From an uncultured Fibrobacter sp. (GTDB taxonomy: Bacteria > Fibrobacterota > Fibrobacteria > Fibrobacterales > Fibrobacteraceae), in the NCBI RefSeq assembly GCF_900316465.1, contig NZ_ONDD01000009.1, positions 46,047-110,046 on the forward strand: a stretch of DNA of 64,000 nucleotides, read 5' to 3'. The stretch's first letter is position 1, and each line of letters starts with the position of its first letter. Both the position numbers and the translations under genes were made by a program. Below are positions 17,786-27,400 of the stretch, piece by piece. The notes below the pieces were generated by a model. The model saw only the letters and a list, made by a program, of their open reading frames with translations. It was not told the origin of the DNA and did no database searches.

Positions 17786-20173
17786 ATGAATCGCCTGTTT
17801 TGGATTATAGTCTCTGTTTGGTTCGCCTTCTCTATGCAGGCGTGTTCCGGTAGTTCGTCTTCTTCGAACGAAGAACTTGATCCCGATGAAATTGGAGACG
17901 ATTACGGTGATGGCGACGATGATGGCCGCTCCAGCGGCTCTCGCTGGGAAAAACGCTCCAGTGGTGTTGTCCAGAAAGATTCTTTAGGCCGTCCGATTTC
18001 GAGTGCGGCTGACCCTGACAAACCGGGTGAACCTGGCGAACCTGGTGGATCGGGTAATTCCAGTTCTTCGACGGGTGCGGTTGTCGGTATTGAAGATCCG
18101 GTTATTGAAGATACCACGACAGTGGTCGATGTAGAGGCCTTGCCGGAATGTACCGCCCAAAGCGAGGGCGAATCCTTCTTGGTCAAGAGCGAAAATATTC
18201 TGTATTTCTGCTTGGCGGGTGAGTGGGTTCCTTCCGAAGAGGTCTCCCAGGCCACGGGAATTTCTTGCCGCGACGGCAAGATGTACACGGGTGTCGAAGA
18301 TGACGACGAGAAGGGCTCAAGTTCGCATGGCGGCTCTTCGACTTGGGGCTTTGGCAACACGGTGAATACGGATGCTGTCGATACGGCTGAACCGCGTATC
18401 GTGGGCGCCCATCTGGTCGGTGTCGCTGAAAAGGGCCCGTTCCGCTACGGTACATCCATTAAGCTGATCGAACTCGACAGTACGCAGCATTTGGCTGATT
18501 CCAAGCGTACTCACAAGACTTGTATTTTGAATGGCGATGGCAACTACAGCTTTGACAGCGTAGATTATGTTTCGCCCTATTTGCGTGTGAAGGCAAATGG
18601 TTACTACCGCAGTGAACTGACAGGCGGACTTTCTTCTAAGGCGGTGACGCTTGAAGCCGTGGTCGACGTGACCGAAAAAGATACGGTGAACGTGAATATC
18701 CTGACCCACATGGAAGCGGAGCGCGTGCTCAAGCTTGTGGAAAATAGCGGTAACAACCAACCGATTCGTGCTGTCAAGGCGCAGGCCCTGCGCGATATCC
18801 TTTCGAGCTTTGATATCCAGTGGGATAAATCTTCTGGCTCCGGTAGTACCGGTGGCGGCGGTGGCTTTGGTGGTTGGAACTTTGGTGGGCAGCAACAGCT
18901 CACGACCGATGGCCGCTTTGCCGAAGATATTGGACTCTTTGATGGTGACGAGTACAGTGGTGCCCTCCTTGCAATCTCTATCATGATGCAGCGCAAGGGC
19001 TCGGGCTCCGAGATGATGTCTTATGCCGCAGGCATTGCCGACCGCATTAAGGGTAACGGCAACTGGGACGACAACAACGCCAAGGCCGACCTGGCTGACT
19101 GGCTCATGGTGCTTGATACCAGCGGTTCTTACGCAACGATTCGCAACAATATCGCCAGCTGGAATATGGGCGAGGTCCCTGACTTTGAAAAGCATCTGAA
19201 GCGCTTCTGGTCCAGAGCCTATAACTTTGGTGATTGCAATGCGCAGAAAGCCGATTCGGTATTTTGCATTTCGAACAGCCTGAGCGCCTATTTCTGCGGG
19301 GGCGGCTACGATCAGCCGGGTCCGACGGTCCGCTTTATCTGCGATGCCAATACACATGAATGGCGCGCCGCTACCGCTGTCGAAAAGGACACTTACGGCT
19401 ACGGCAAGGGCGAATATCCGGGCCAAATCAAGAATGGCCGCGTCGATAAAGAAAAGTATTATGTCTACGATGACGAAACCAAGAAGTGGCGTGCCGCTAC
19501 AAGTGACGATATTCAGGAATTCGAAGACCTTGAAGATGTGTACAAGAACCTGAAGTCGGGCGAAAAGGTCATCTTCTTCTTGCGCCATGCCAAGCGCAGC
19601 GATGATACCGGCAAGAACGGCCATTTGACCGATGAAGGTAAGGCCCAGTCGCAGGGTGTGGGCGCCAAGCTGAAAGGCGAAGATATTTATTTTGCGAATT
19701 CGACCTACACGAGAAGCATGGAAACTTGCGAAAATGTCGCTAAGGGCGCAGGCGTGAGCTTCACTGAAAACACGATCGAAGCGCTTGACGGCGAATGGTA
19801 CGTGAAGGACAACAACAAGCTCGAACAGTACAAGAGCAACAATGGCGGCGGCTGGGTCGTGGCTTCTGAATATGCATACAAGGGCTCGTATACCGATGCA
19901 TTCTACGACCTTGGAACTTACAGCGAAAGCTTTATTACGGAAATTATCAAGCCTGAATTTGCGAACGTGAAAAAAGTGGGCGTGTTTATTTCGCACGATA
20001 TGTTTGTGGTTCCGCTGACGGCGTACTTCACCGACAAGAAGGTGAACCTGCGCTACTTTGATACCAAGCAATGGATCAACTACTTGGCGGGCCTTGCAAT
20101 CATCATGGGGAAAGACGGAACAATCCGATATGTGCCAGTGAGGGGACTAGATTCCGGAACCATGACGATGTAG
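17786..20173 (+). CDS. Surface lipoprotein: QKGPF domain plus histidine phosphatase domain
   Basis: A 795-residue lipoprotein. Signal peptide with lipidated Cys at 20, then an acidic, serine- and proline-rich linker (21-110). The N-terminal conserved region seen in the 31-43 kb lipoproteins is present: a beta domain with VGVAEKGPFRYGTS (about 205-320) and a helical domain with ALLAISIMMQ, ADLADWL, IRNNI and VPDFEKHL (about 390-475). A short module with RFICDANTHEWRAAT follows, repeated in the next protein. The last ~200 residues are a histidine-phosphatase (phosphoglycerate mutase-like) domain: FFLRHAKR at about 597, HLTDEGKAQ, STYTRSMETCENV and SHDMF. Substrate unknown; a phosphatase outside the cytoplasm is expected. 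Forms a tandem pair with the next gene, 7 bases apart. Confidence 0.8.
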   Translation: MNRLFWIIVSVWFAFSMQACSGSSSSSNEELDPDEIGDDYGDGDDDGRSSGSRWEKRSSGVVQKDSLGRPISSAADPDKPGEPGEPGGSGNSSSSTGAVVGIEDPVIEDTTTVVDVEALPECTAQSEGESFLVKSENILYFCLAGEWVPSEEVSQATGISCRDGKMYTGVEDDDEKGSSSHGGSSTWGFGNTVNTDAVDTAEPRIVGAHLVGVAEKGPFRYGTSIKLIELDSTQHLADSKRTHKTCILNGDGNYSFDSVDYVSPYLRVKANGYYRSELTGGLSSKAVTLEAVVDVTEKDTVNVNILTHMEAERVLKLVENSGNNQPIRAVKAQALRDILSSFDIQWDKSSGSGSTGGGGGFGGWNFGGQQQLTTDGRFAEDIGLFDGDEYSGALLAISIMMQRKGSGSEMMSYAAGIADRIKGNGNWDDNNAKADLADWLMVLDTSGSYATIRNNIASWNMGEVPDFEKHLKRFWSRAYNFGDCNAQKADSVFCISNSLSAYFCGGGYDQPGPTVRFICDANTHEWRAATAVEKDTYGYGKGEYPGQIKNGRVDKEKYYVYDDETKKWRAATSDDIQEFEDLEDVYKNLKSGEKVIFFLRHAKRSDDTGKNGHLTDEGKAQSQGVGAKLKGEDIYFANSTYTRSMETCENVAKGAGVSFTENTIEALDGEWYVKDNNKLEQYKSNNGGGWVVASEYAYKGSYTDAFYDLGTYSESFITEIIKPEFANVKKVGVFISHDMFVVPLTAYFTDKKVNLRYFDTKQWINYLAGLAIIMGKDGTIRYVPVRGLDSGTMTM

Positions 20174-20180
20174 GTTGCGT

Positions 20181-21782
20181 ATGAAAAAAAAGTGGTGTGT
20201 GGAATGTTTGGGTGCTGCCTTGGCAGTAACCCTGTTCTTGTTTGGGTGCAGTGCAGAAAATAATGGTAGTGTCGTAAACGGAGGCGAAACGGCTAACGAG
20301 GGCTCGGTAGCGGTAAAGCCCGATACCCAGGCGGTTCAGGTCCTTGAACCGATTTATGCACCGCTCTATACCTTTGAAATTCTAGAGGACCGGATTGCTG
20401 CTGCCGATTCCGTGGCGGTGAACAATATATTGGATTTGTTGGCTCGCCCCCGTGTGGATCAGCACTTGATGAACCATGTCCCGTTGGATTCTGCGGTGGA
20501 GCGTGCGAAGTACGAAGCGCTTGCGGCCTTCGGGGTGGATTCCCTGCAGTATGCGATGGATTCTAACGCCGTATTGCTTGCCATTGCGGCAATGGTGCAG
20601 AACCGCGCAAGCAAAGAAGAAACGCAGAACTTTATTGCCACTTTGGGTGAAGACCTGAAGGGCGACGGCGTATGGAATGATCCTAACTGGAAAATCCAGA
20701 TTGCCGACTGGATCGTAGGGCTCGATAGCAACTGGCGTTATGGCGAAATTCGTAACAACGTAACGTCTGCCTACGGCGGGAATGTGCCGAATTTTGAAAG
20801 CTACATGCGTGGCTTTATTCCGCTGGCTTACGCCTTTGAAGCTTGCTCCGAAGCGAATGCGGGAACAGTGACTTATGTGAACCAAGGCCAGAGTGCTTAT
20901 TTTGCAAATGACTACGAAACATCGGACCATTCGGCGGTACGTTTTATTTGCGATGCGAATGGATTCCAGTGGCGCCTTGCGCAACCCATGGAAAAAGATA
21001 CGGTGGGCTTTGGCCCGGGTGAATACGACCGGGAAATTCGCGAAGGCCGCGTCATCCATGACAACTATTACATTTACGATGCCGGTGCCTGGCGCCTTGC
21101 CACCCCGCAAGGAGCCGATGGCTTTACCGACCTTGTAGAAGTCTATGCGAATTTGGCTGCCGACGAAAAGGTCGTGTTCATTATCCGCCACAGCGAACGC
21201 ACCGGTGAAACAGGCGCCAAGGGCCACTTGACCGACAACGGGAAAAAGTACGCCCAAGATTTGGGGAAGCGCCTTGCTGCCGTGAATCAGGAAAAATTCT
21301 ACTTCGGTTATTCGGGCTACACTCGCACCCAGGAAACCTGCGAAAACATTGCCTTGGGCTATGGGCAATCCAAGTACAGCTTGGATGTCCTTGCCGGGCT
21401 TGATGGTGACTGGTACATGAAAGACAGCGTGAAGTTCGAAAGCTATTCGAATTCCGATGGCGGCGGCTGGGTGGTGTGTTCCAGGTACGCTTTTTTAGGC
21501 GCTTACCCGGATGTTTTCTATGACCTGGAAACGCGCAGCGAGGAACTGCTGCAAAAAGAAATTTTGGCGAATTTGGGCAAAATGGGGCGTGTTAGCTTCT
21601 TGGTTTCGCACGACTACCTAGTTGTCCCGCTGCTTGCCTATGTGACGAACGGGCATGCGAATGTGCGCTTTTACGAAAAATGGAAATGGGTGAATTACAT
21701 GGCCGGTGTGGCCATGATTATCTCTCCCGACGGCTCGGTTCGTTATATCCCCGTAAAAGGGCTTGAAACCGGGGTGATGTAG
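20181..21782 (+). CDS. Surface lipoprotein with histidine phosphatase domain (paralogue of preceding gene)
   Basis: A 533-residue lipoprotein with Cys at 23 (LFLFGC). The ATG at 20181 is preferred to a TTG two codons earlier. It lacks the QKGPF beta domain but keeps the helical domain (AVLLAIAAMVQ, IADWIVGLDSN, IRNNV, VPNFESYM, about 130-215), the RFICDANGFQWRLA module and the C-terminal histidine phosphatase: VVFIIRHSERTG near 335, HLTDNGKKYAQ, SGYTRTQETCEN and LVSHDYLVVPL. Residues after the catalytic His differ from the classical RHG in both copies (RHA and RHS). Probably a duplicate of the preceding gene that lost the beta domain; the two should be co-expressed and act at the same site. 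A terminator follows. Confidence 0.8.
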   Translation: MKKKWCVECLGAALAVTLFLFGCSAENNGSVVNGGETANEGSVAVKPDTQAVQVLEPIYAPLYTFEILEDRIAAADSVAVNNILDLLARPRVDQHLMNHVPLDSAVERAKYEALAAFGVDSLQYAMDSNAVLLAIAAMVQNRASKEETQNFIATLGEDLKGDGVWNDPNWKIQIADWIVGLDSNWRYGEIRNNVTSAYGGNVPNFESYMRGFIPLAYAFEACSEANAGTVTYVNQGQSAYFANDYETSDHSAVRFICDANGFQWRLAQPMEKDTVGFGPGEYDREIREGRVIHDNYYIYDAGAWRLATPQGADGFTDLVEVYANLAADEKVVFIIRHSERTGETGAKGHLTDNGKKYAQDLGKRLAAVNQEKFYFGYSGYTRTQETCENIALGYGQSKYSLDVLAGLDGDWYMKDSVKFESYSNSDGGGWVVCSRYAFLGAYPDVFYDLETRSEELLQKEILANLGKMGRVSFLVSHDYLVVPLLAYVTNGHANVRFYEKWKWVNYMAGVAMIISPDGSVRYIPVKGLETGVM

Positions 21783-21788
21783 CTTTCG

Positions 21789-21814
21789 GCGGCGTTATTC
21801 AAACGCCGCTTTTT
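21789..21814 (+). terminator. Terminator after the phosphatase lipoprotein pair
   Basis: GCGGCGTT pairs with AACGCCGC around ATTCA, then five Ts. Confidence 0.8.
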
Positions 21815-21874
21815 CTAAATTTTCGTCGCTGATTTTTACAAAACAGAAACCCAAAAGAATGGATTGAATCCAAT

Positions 21875-22726
21875 ATGAACGAAACACAGACCAATGCACC
21901 CGAAGCTCAGGAAGTGGCTCCCGCCGCCCCGGCCCAGGATGTGCAGCAGCCGGCTCTCGTTGCTCCGCAGCCTGCAGCAAAGGTGAAGGGCAAGTTCGAT
22001 GAACAACTCGGACTCATGCTCCCCTCCGATGCCGCCCAGGTTCAGGCGCAGCTTTCTATGCCGGGTATGAATGACGACATGGTTTACAAGATCGTGGAAA
22101 ATCACGCTGGTAACCATTCGGTTCTCTATAAGACCTACGATCAGGCAGTTCTTGCACGCGACGTTCGCGATTCTATCGAAAACGCCGGCGGCCACAAGGT
22201 GTTGCCCATCGCCAAGGCCAAGCTGGGCTCGACCTACTGCAAGGGCGAATTCTCGACCGAACAGGGTTGTAAGGGTGACTCCGACACCTTCGGTATCGGC
22301 TCCCTGATCGAATTCCAGGCAACCGGTCTTATCGTGGTGATGTGCGTCATCGTGGGCCTCACGGTGCTCTGCTACCTCATGAACTTCATCATGGCCAAGC
22401 TCGGCCTCAACAAGGACAAGGCTCCGGCACCTGCAGTTAAGGCTGCCCCGGCCGCCGCTCCCGCCGCTGCAGCACCGGTGACCATCGGTCCTGCCCACTG
22501 CGACTGGGATCCGAACGCCAAGAGCGTTCATCCGGGCTTCACCAACAAGCAGCTCCAGGCTTTCCTCGGCATTGCCGCCGTGGCAGCCCTCGAAGAACAC
22601 CCGGGCATGAGCAACGACCAGTTCCTCGCCCTCGTGACCGCAGCGGCGACCCAGGCTATCGGTCAGCCCTGCCGCGTGACTGCTTACAGAAACATTAACT
22701 CTCCTGCTTGGACGATCGTCAAGTAA
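21875..22726 (+). CDS. Sodium-pump decarboxylase gamma-type subunit with long N-terminal extension
   Basis: A 283-residue membrane protein. A single strong helix (TGLIVVMCVIVGLTVLCYLM, about 150-170) followed by an Ala/Pro-rich stretch and a C-terminal segment (FLGIAAVAAL..., ending SPAWTIVK) match the gamma subunit (OadG/MmdC type) of biotin-dependent sodium-translocating decarboxylases. The gamma subunit anchors the soluble carboxyltransferase to the membrane pump. It is unusual in length: about 145 residues precede the helix, where ordinary OadG has almost none, including a Pro/Ala linker and a small domain with two Cys. First gene of a gamma, carrier, beta operon. Confidence 0.7.
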   Translation: MNETQTNAPEAQEVAPAAPAQDVQQPALVAPQPAAKVKGKFDEQLGLMLPSDAAQVQAQLSMPGMNDDMVYKIVENHAGNHSVLYKTYDQAVLARDVRDSIENAGGHKVLPIAKAKLGSTYCKGEFSTEQGCKGDSDTFGIGSLIEFQATGLIVVMCVIVGLTVLCYLMNFIMAKLGLNKDKAPAPAVKAAPAAAPAAAAPVTIGPAHCDWDPNAKSVHPGFTNKQLQAFLGIAAVAALEEHPGMSNDQFLALVTAAATQAIGQPCRVTAYRNINSPAWTIVK

Positions 22727-22773
22727 GGTAAACTTTTAAAACTCAACAGGCTTTTAAGCCAGGAAATATCAAA

Positions 22774-23133
22774 ATGAAGAAAACCGTCCGTATCAGTTTC
22801 GAAGGCAAGACCTACGATGTCGAAGTAGAAGTTCTTGATTCCAATGCCGCCGTTGCCGCCGCTCCTGCTGCAGCTCCCGCTGCCGCTCCGGCTCCTGCCG
22901 CCGCTCCTGCTGTTGCCGGTGGTACCGAAGTCAAGAGCCCGCTCGCTGGCTCCGTGTTCAAACTGAAGGTCAAGGTCGGCGACACCGTTACCGCCAACCA
23001 GGAAGTGGCTATCATCGAAGCTCTCAAGATGGAAAACCCGGTCGTCGCTCCGTGCGCCGGCACCGTGAACTCCATTGCCGTCAAGGAAACCGACACTGTC
23101 GTCGACGGCCAGACTCTCATGACCATCGCCTAA
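22774..23133 (+). CDS. Biotin carboxyl-carrier subunit of sodium-pump decarboxylase
   Basis: A 119-residue biotinyl protein. A short N-terminal beta segment, a flexible Ala/Pro linker (25-48), and a biotinyl domain (50-119) with biotinylation site EALKMEN, the biotinylated Lys at 85 (Leu in place of the usual Met before it). It would carry the carboxyl group from the carboxyltransferase to the beta subunit. AGGAAA 7 bases before the ATG. In many oxaloacetate decarboxylases this domain is fused to the alpha subunit; here it is separate, as in glutaconyl- and methylmalonyl-CoA decarboxylases. Confidence 0.92.
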   Translation: MKKTVRISFEGKTYDVEVEVLDSNAAVAAAPAAAPAAAPAPAAAPAVAGGTEVKSPLAGSVFKLKVKVGDTVTANQEVAIIEALKMENPVVAPCAGTVNSIAVKETDTVVDGQTLMTIA

Positions 23134-23146
23134 GAGGTACAGATAA

Positions 23147-24307
23147 ATGAGTTCTCTTTTAAATTCGGTCGTTGAGTTCGCAGGCGACACCGGATTCGCA
23201 TACGTCACCCCTTCGATGATCGTGATGTGGATCGTGAGTTTCGTCCTGATGTACTTGGCGATTGTCAAAAAGTACGAGCCGCTGTTGCTCTTGCCGATTT
23301 CTCTCGGCGCACTGGCGGTGAACATCCCGAGTGCGGGATTCTACGATGGTGGCTGGAGCATCGAAGGTATGTTTACCCCGACTGCCGGTCTCTATTACTA
23401 CATCAGCCAGGGTATCCACCTGGAACTCTTCCCGCCCATCATCTTCTTGGGCGTGGGTGCCATGACGGACTTCGGACCGCTTATCGCTAACCCGCGTACA
23501 CTGCTCCTCGGCGGTGGCGCTCAGTTCGGCGTGTTTGCGACCATGTTCTGCGCAGTGGCTTTCGGTGGCTTTACTCTCGGTGAAGCAGCCTCTATCGGTA
23601 TCATCGGCGGTGCTGATGGTCCGACCTCCATCTTTACTGCAAACAAATTAGCAAAGCACCTCATCGGACCTATCGCCGTGGCAGCTTACACGTACATGGC
23701 CCTCGTTCCGCTGATCCAGCCGCCTATCATGCGCCTCATGACCAACGACAAGGAACGCAAGATCCGTATGAAGGCTCTGCGCAAGGTGTCCAAGGCCGAA
23801 CGCATCGTGTTTGCCGTGATGGTGATGATCGTGTGCATCCTCGTGGTGCCCGATGCTTCTGCTCTTATCATCATGCTTATGCTTGGTAACATCTTCAAGG
23901 AAGCCGGCGTTGTCGAACGCTTGGTGAAGACCTCCTCTAACGAACTCATGAACATCGTGACTATCTTCCTCGGTACTTCCGTGGGCCTCACGATGTCTGC
24001 CGACATCTTCTTGCGTCCGCAGACTCTCATGATTATCGCTATGGGTGTGGTGGCCTTCGGTTTCTCGACCGCTGCAGGCCTCTTCCTTGCCAAGATCATG
24101 AACAAGTGCACTCCCAAGAACCCTGTGAACCCGCTCATCGGTTCCGCCGGCGTGTCCGCCGTGCCGATGGCCGCCCGTGTTTCTCAGGTGGAAGGTGCCA
24201 AGTATGACCCGCAGAACTTCTTGCTGATGCACGCCATGGGCCCGAACGTGGCTGGCGTGATCGGTACTGCAGTCTGCGCCGGTTACATGATTTCCAGACT
24301 CTCGTAA
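23147..24307 (+). CDS. Sodium-translocating decarboxylase beta subunit
   Basis: A 386-residue integral membrane protein with about nine to eleven helices; the subunit that decarboxylates carboxybiotin and pumps Na+ out. Diagnostic motifs: GGADGPTSIFTANKLA around residue 154-169 (the Asp is essential in the family) and NPLIGSAGVSAVPMAARVSQ around 327-346 (the Asn, Ser and Arg that line the sodium path). Length is close to the usual ~400. No carboxyltransferase alpha subunit is in the window, so the substrate (oxaloacetate or methylmalonyl-CoA) is undecided. GAGG precedes the start and the gene is 13 bp from the carrier gene. A terminator follows. Confidence 0.93.
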   Translation: MSSLLNSVVEFAGDTGFAYVTPSMIVMWIVSFVLMYLAIVKKYEPLLLLPISLGALAVNIPSAGFYDGGWSIEGMFTPTAGLYYYISQGIHLELFPPIIFLGVGAMTDFGPLIANPRTLLLGGGAQFGVFATMFCAVAFGGFTLGEAASIGIIGGADGPTSIFTANKLAKHLIGPIAVAAYTYMALVPLIQPPIMRLMTNDKERKIRMKALRKVSKAERIVFAVMVMIVCILVVPDASALIIMLMLGNIFKEAGVVERLVKTSSNELMNIVTIFLGTSVGLTMSADIFLRPQTLMIIAMGVVAFGFSTAAGLFLAKIMNKCTPKNPVNPLIGSAGVSAVPMAARVSQVEGAKYDPQNFLLMHAMGPNVAGVIGTAVCAGYMISRLS

Positions 24308-24330
24308 GAGCGCGACAAAAGCAAATCAAG

Positions 24331-24365
24331 GGAGACCCTCGGCAATCGCCGGGGGTTCCTTTTTA
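24331..24365 (+). terminator. Terminator of the decarboxylase operon
   Basis: ACCCTCGGC pairs with GCCGGGGGT (one G-T pair) around AATC; T run follows after CC. Confidence 0.65.
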
Positions 24366-24426
24366 TAGGGCATTGTATTACGGGCGGGATTAATGTATAT
24401 TTTTGTTAAAACAAGCGAGGAGAATT

Positions 24427-27400
24427 ATGAAATTTGGGTTTGTTGTTTCGGCCGTATTGTCGTTGTTTGCGATTCAGTCTTTTGCCGCAAAAGGCACCAT
24501 GGTGGGTGACGGTTCTGCAGAAAAACCCTTCCTGATTGAAGACTATGAAGACTTGAAGGCGATAGGTACAGGCGCCTATCTGTATTCTTCGGATTATGCT
24601 TTGGCAAAGGACATCGATGCCTCGGCTTCCGCCCATGAGATGTGCAATGCGGATGGCTGTAACGGCTTTATTCCTATCGGCAAGAACAAGGATGCCGCCG
24701 ACAGCATTATTTTCTGGGGAAATATCGATGGCCAGAACCACACCATCAGCAACTTGAATCTTTGGCTCCCGTGCGAAAGGGATGTGGCTTTTATTGCATA
24801 CTTGGGCGGTTCCGTTTCTAACCTGAACTTTGACCATGTCAACGTGACGGGCAGGGTGTCCGAATCGAACTATGTGGCGACGGTTGCTGCAAAGTCCGTG
24901 GGAAAGATCAGGAACGTCAAGGTGACAAACGGTTTTGTCCAAGGGCAAAATTACGTGGGCGGCATTGTCGGCCACGCCACGAAGGAATATAACGAAGGCG
25001 CGACTATTGTGAATGCCTCTTTCCAGGGGACTATCAAAGGTTCGCAGCGGGTGGGGGGCATTGTCGGCCAGCTGGACATGGATCTCGATAGCGCCTTTGT
25101 CGATGCAGAAATCATTGCCTTGAAAAAGGATGTGGGCGGTATCGTCGGTTATTTGACGGGCGCTGTGAGGCGTACCCGTTCTACCGGCTCGATTATCCCG
25201 GGAATGCCGGATGTTGATGATGTGGGTGGCGTAGCGGGCTACTCCAAGGGAGGCGTTTATTCATGCGTATCCTTGATGAACTTGATTTCTTACGGATACA
25301 CTTTTGACGATGATATTGGCGGCATTGTTGGCGACAACGCGAAGGGCGCCGTTCTGTATTCGTATGCCCTTGGTAACGTTGAAGGTAGTTCGGACGTCGG
25401 TGGCATTGTCGGAACCGACGGCCGTGTGATGAATTCGTATGCCTTTGGCTCGGTGAAAGGGGAACAGTATGTCGGTGGCATTGCCGGTTCCTATGCTGGC
25501 GTTTTCCATTCTTATGCGGTCGTTTCGGTCCAGGGAAAAAGCGATGTCGGCGGATTGATAGGGGGCTCTCCCGATTCAATTGTTAGCTCTTATTGGAATA
25601 CCGAGATTTCGGGCATTGACTCGAGCGCCGGTGGAGTTGGCCTTACGACAGCCCAGATGTTGAAATGGGATTCTTATGTGGGCTGGGATACCGTGGGCTA
25701 CGAAGAATATGTGATTGATGGTACGGACACCTGCGCTTATTACGAATATATAGGTTATTGTACTAGCCCCACAGGAAACTTTATTAAAACCTGGGATATA
25801 GACGATGGCAAGTCGTTTCCCTATCTGAAAGAAAATGATTTCTCGAAAAAGTCACTTGTTCCGATTGCGGTCCCGACGGTGGCAGCTAAGTGGCAAGAGA
25901 CTCCGACGGTTGCCGCGCTCATTGACGTAGAAGGTGAGCTTGTAGGAAAGTGGACGGGCTCTGTGCAGCCAGTATTTGTAGACGACACCCTTTGCAGGGA
26001 TTCTTTGTACTATGGTTATAGAATTGGCGTGGTCGTCGGTAAGGATACGGTGTGGGGAACGTCGAGCCATGTGGCAATCCCGAACAAGATTGAAATTTCG
26101 ACTTTTGCTGAACTCCAGAAAATCGGACACGATATCGCTTACCCGCTGCTGGGTAATTATGAACTGACAGCCGATATCGATGCTAAGGGCTTGAATTTTG
26201 AACCCATTGGCGATAGCGTGCATATTTTCCACGGAACGTTTGACGGCAAGAACCATACCATCAAGAATTTGGTCATTGACAAGCCCACCCGCGACTTTAC
26301 GGGACTGTTTGGATTTGTTGAAAGTGCCGTGATCCAGAACTTGACGCTTGAAAATGCGAAGGTTGTGGGCTCCTGGGTCGTGGGCGCCTTGATTGGCGAA
26401 TCGCGCAATGCGGTCGTAAGCCATGTCGTGTCTTTAAACGGCGATGTTCAGGGTGAATGGTCCGTAGGGGGCTTGATTGGTTACGGTATTGCAGATAGTG
26501 TTACCTATGTCGGGACTACCGGAAAAGTCAAGGGTACAGAGAATGTCGGCGGCCTGGTCGGCAGCATAGAAGCTTACTTTGAATTGACGGACGCATTCTC
26601 CGTTAACGTTGTCAAGGGTCACGAAGATGTCGGTGGCGTTATCGGCTACAATTACGATTACAGCTATGGTGACATGATTCCGAATATCTATCGCGTTTAT
26701 TCGGCAAGCATGATCAAGTCTCCCAAATTCGCTGCCGAAGGAATTGTTGAACATGGTGGCAGTTCGGTGGATGACAGCACCTGTTTCTTTGACAGTACCG
26801 TTGCAGGAATTGGCCGAAAGGGCAAGACGACGGAGGAAATGCTGTTGAAGTCGACGTATAAGGATTATGACTTTGAAACGGTATGGGAAATTCAGAACGG
26901 CGTTTCTTATCCGTTCTTCAAGGGCATGGATCCGATATTGCCGGGAACGCTCGAAGACGATGGTACAGTAAATGTACTGGCCGGTGCTGGTACAGAAATC
27001 GACCCCTACAAGATTTACGATTACGATGATCTCAAGTATGTCGGCAAATATGAATACGGCCTTGATGCCTACTACAAGCTGATGGGCAATATCAATGCCA
27101 AGGCTTCGTTCAAGGAAAACTGCAATGCTGACAGCACCTTGTGTAAGGGCTTCGAACCGATTGGTGAATTCAGCGGTGTGTTCATCGGAAACAACAAGAT
27201 TATTGCAGGCTTGAATATCAATCGTCCCGACGAAGATTCGGTGGGACTTTTCCGGGCTCTGGCGAAGGGTGCCAAGGTAAGCAATGTTGTCTTTGATACG
27301 GCTTCGTATCTTGGAGAAAGCTATTCGTATGGGCCTGCGAATACTAGGGGTGCCATCCGTGGTAAGGACTATGTCGGTGTCCTTGCCGGTGTCGATAATG

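Noticed and set aside
18317..20071. 584-residue minus-strand frame within the phosphatase lipoprotein gene
   Set aside because: Same cause: strong codon bias of the real plus-strand gene. The plus-strand product has a lipobox and known domains.
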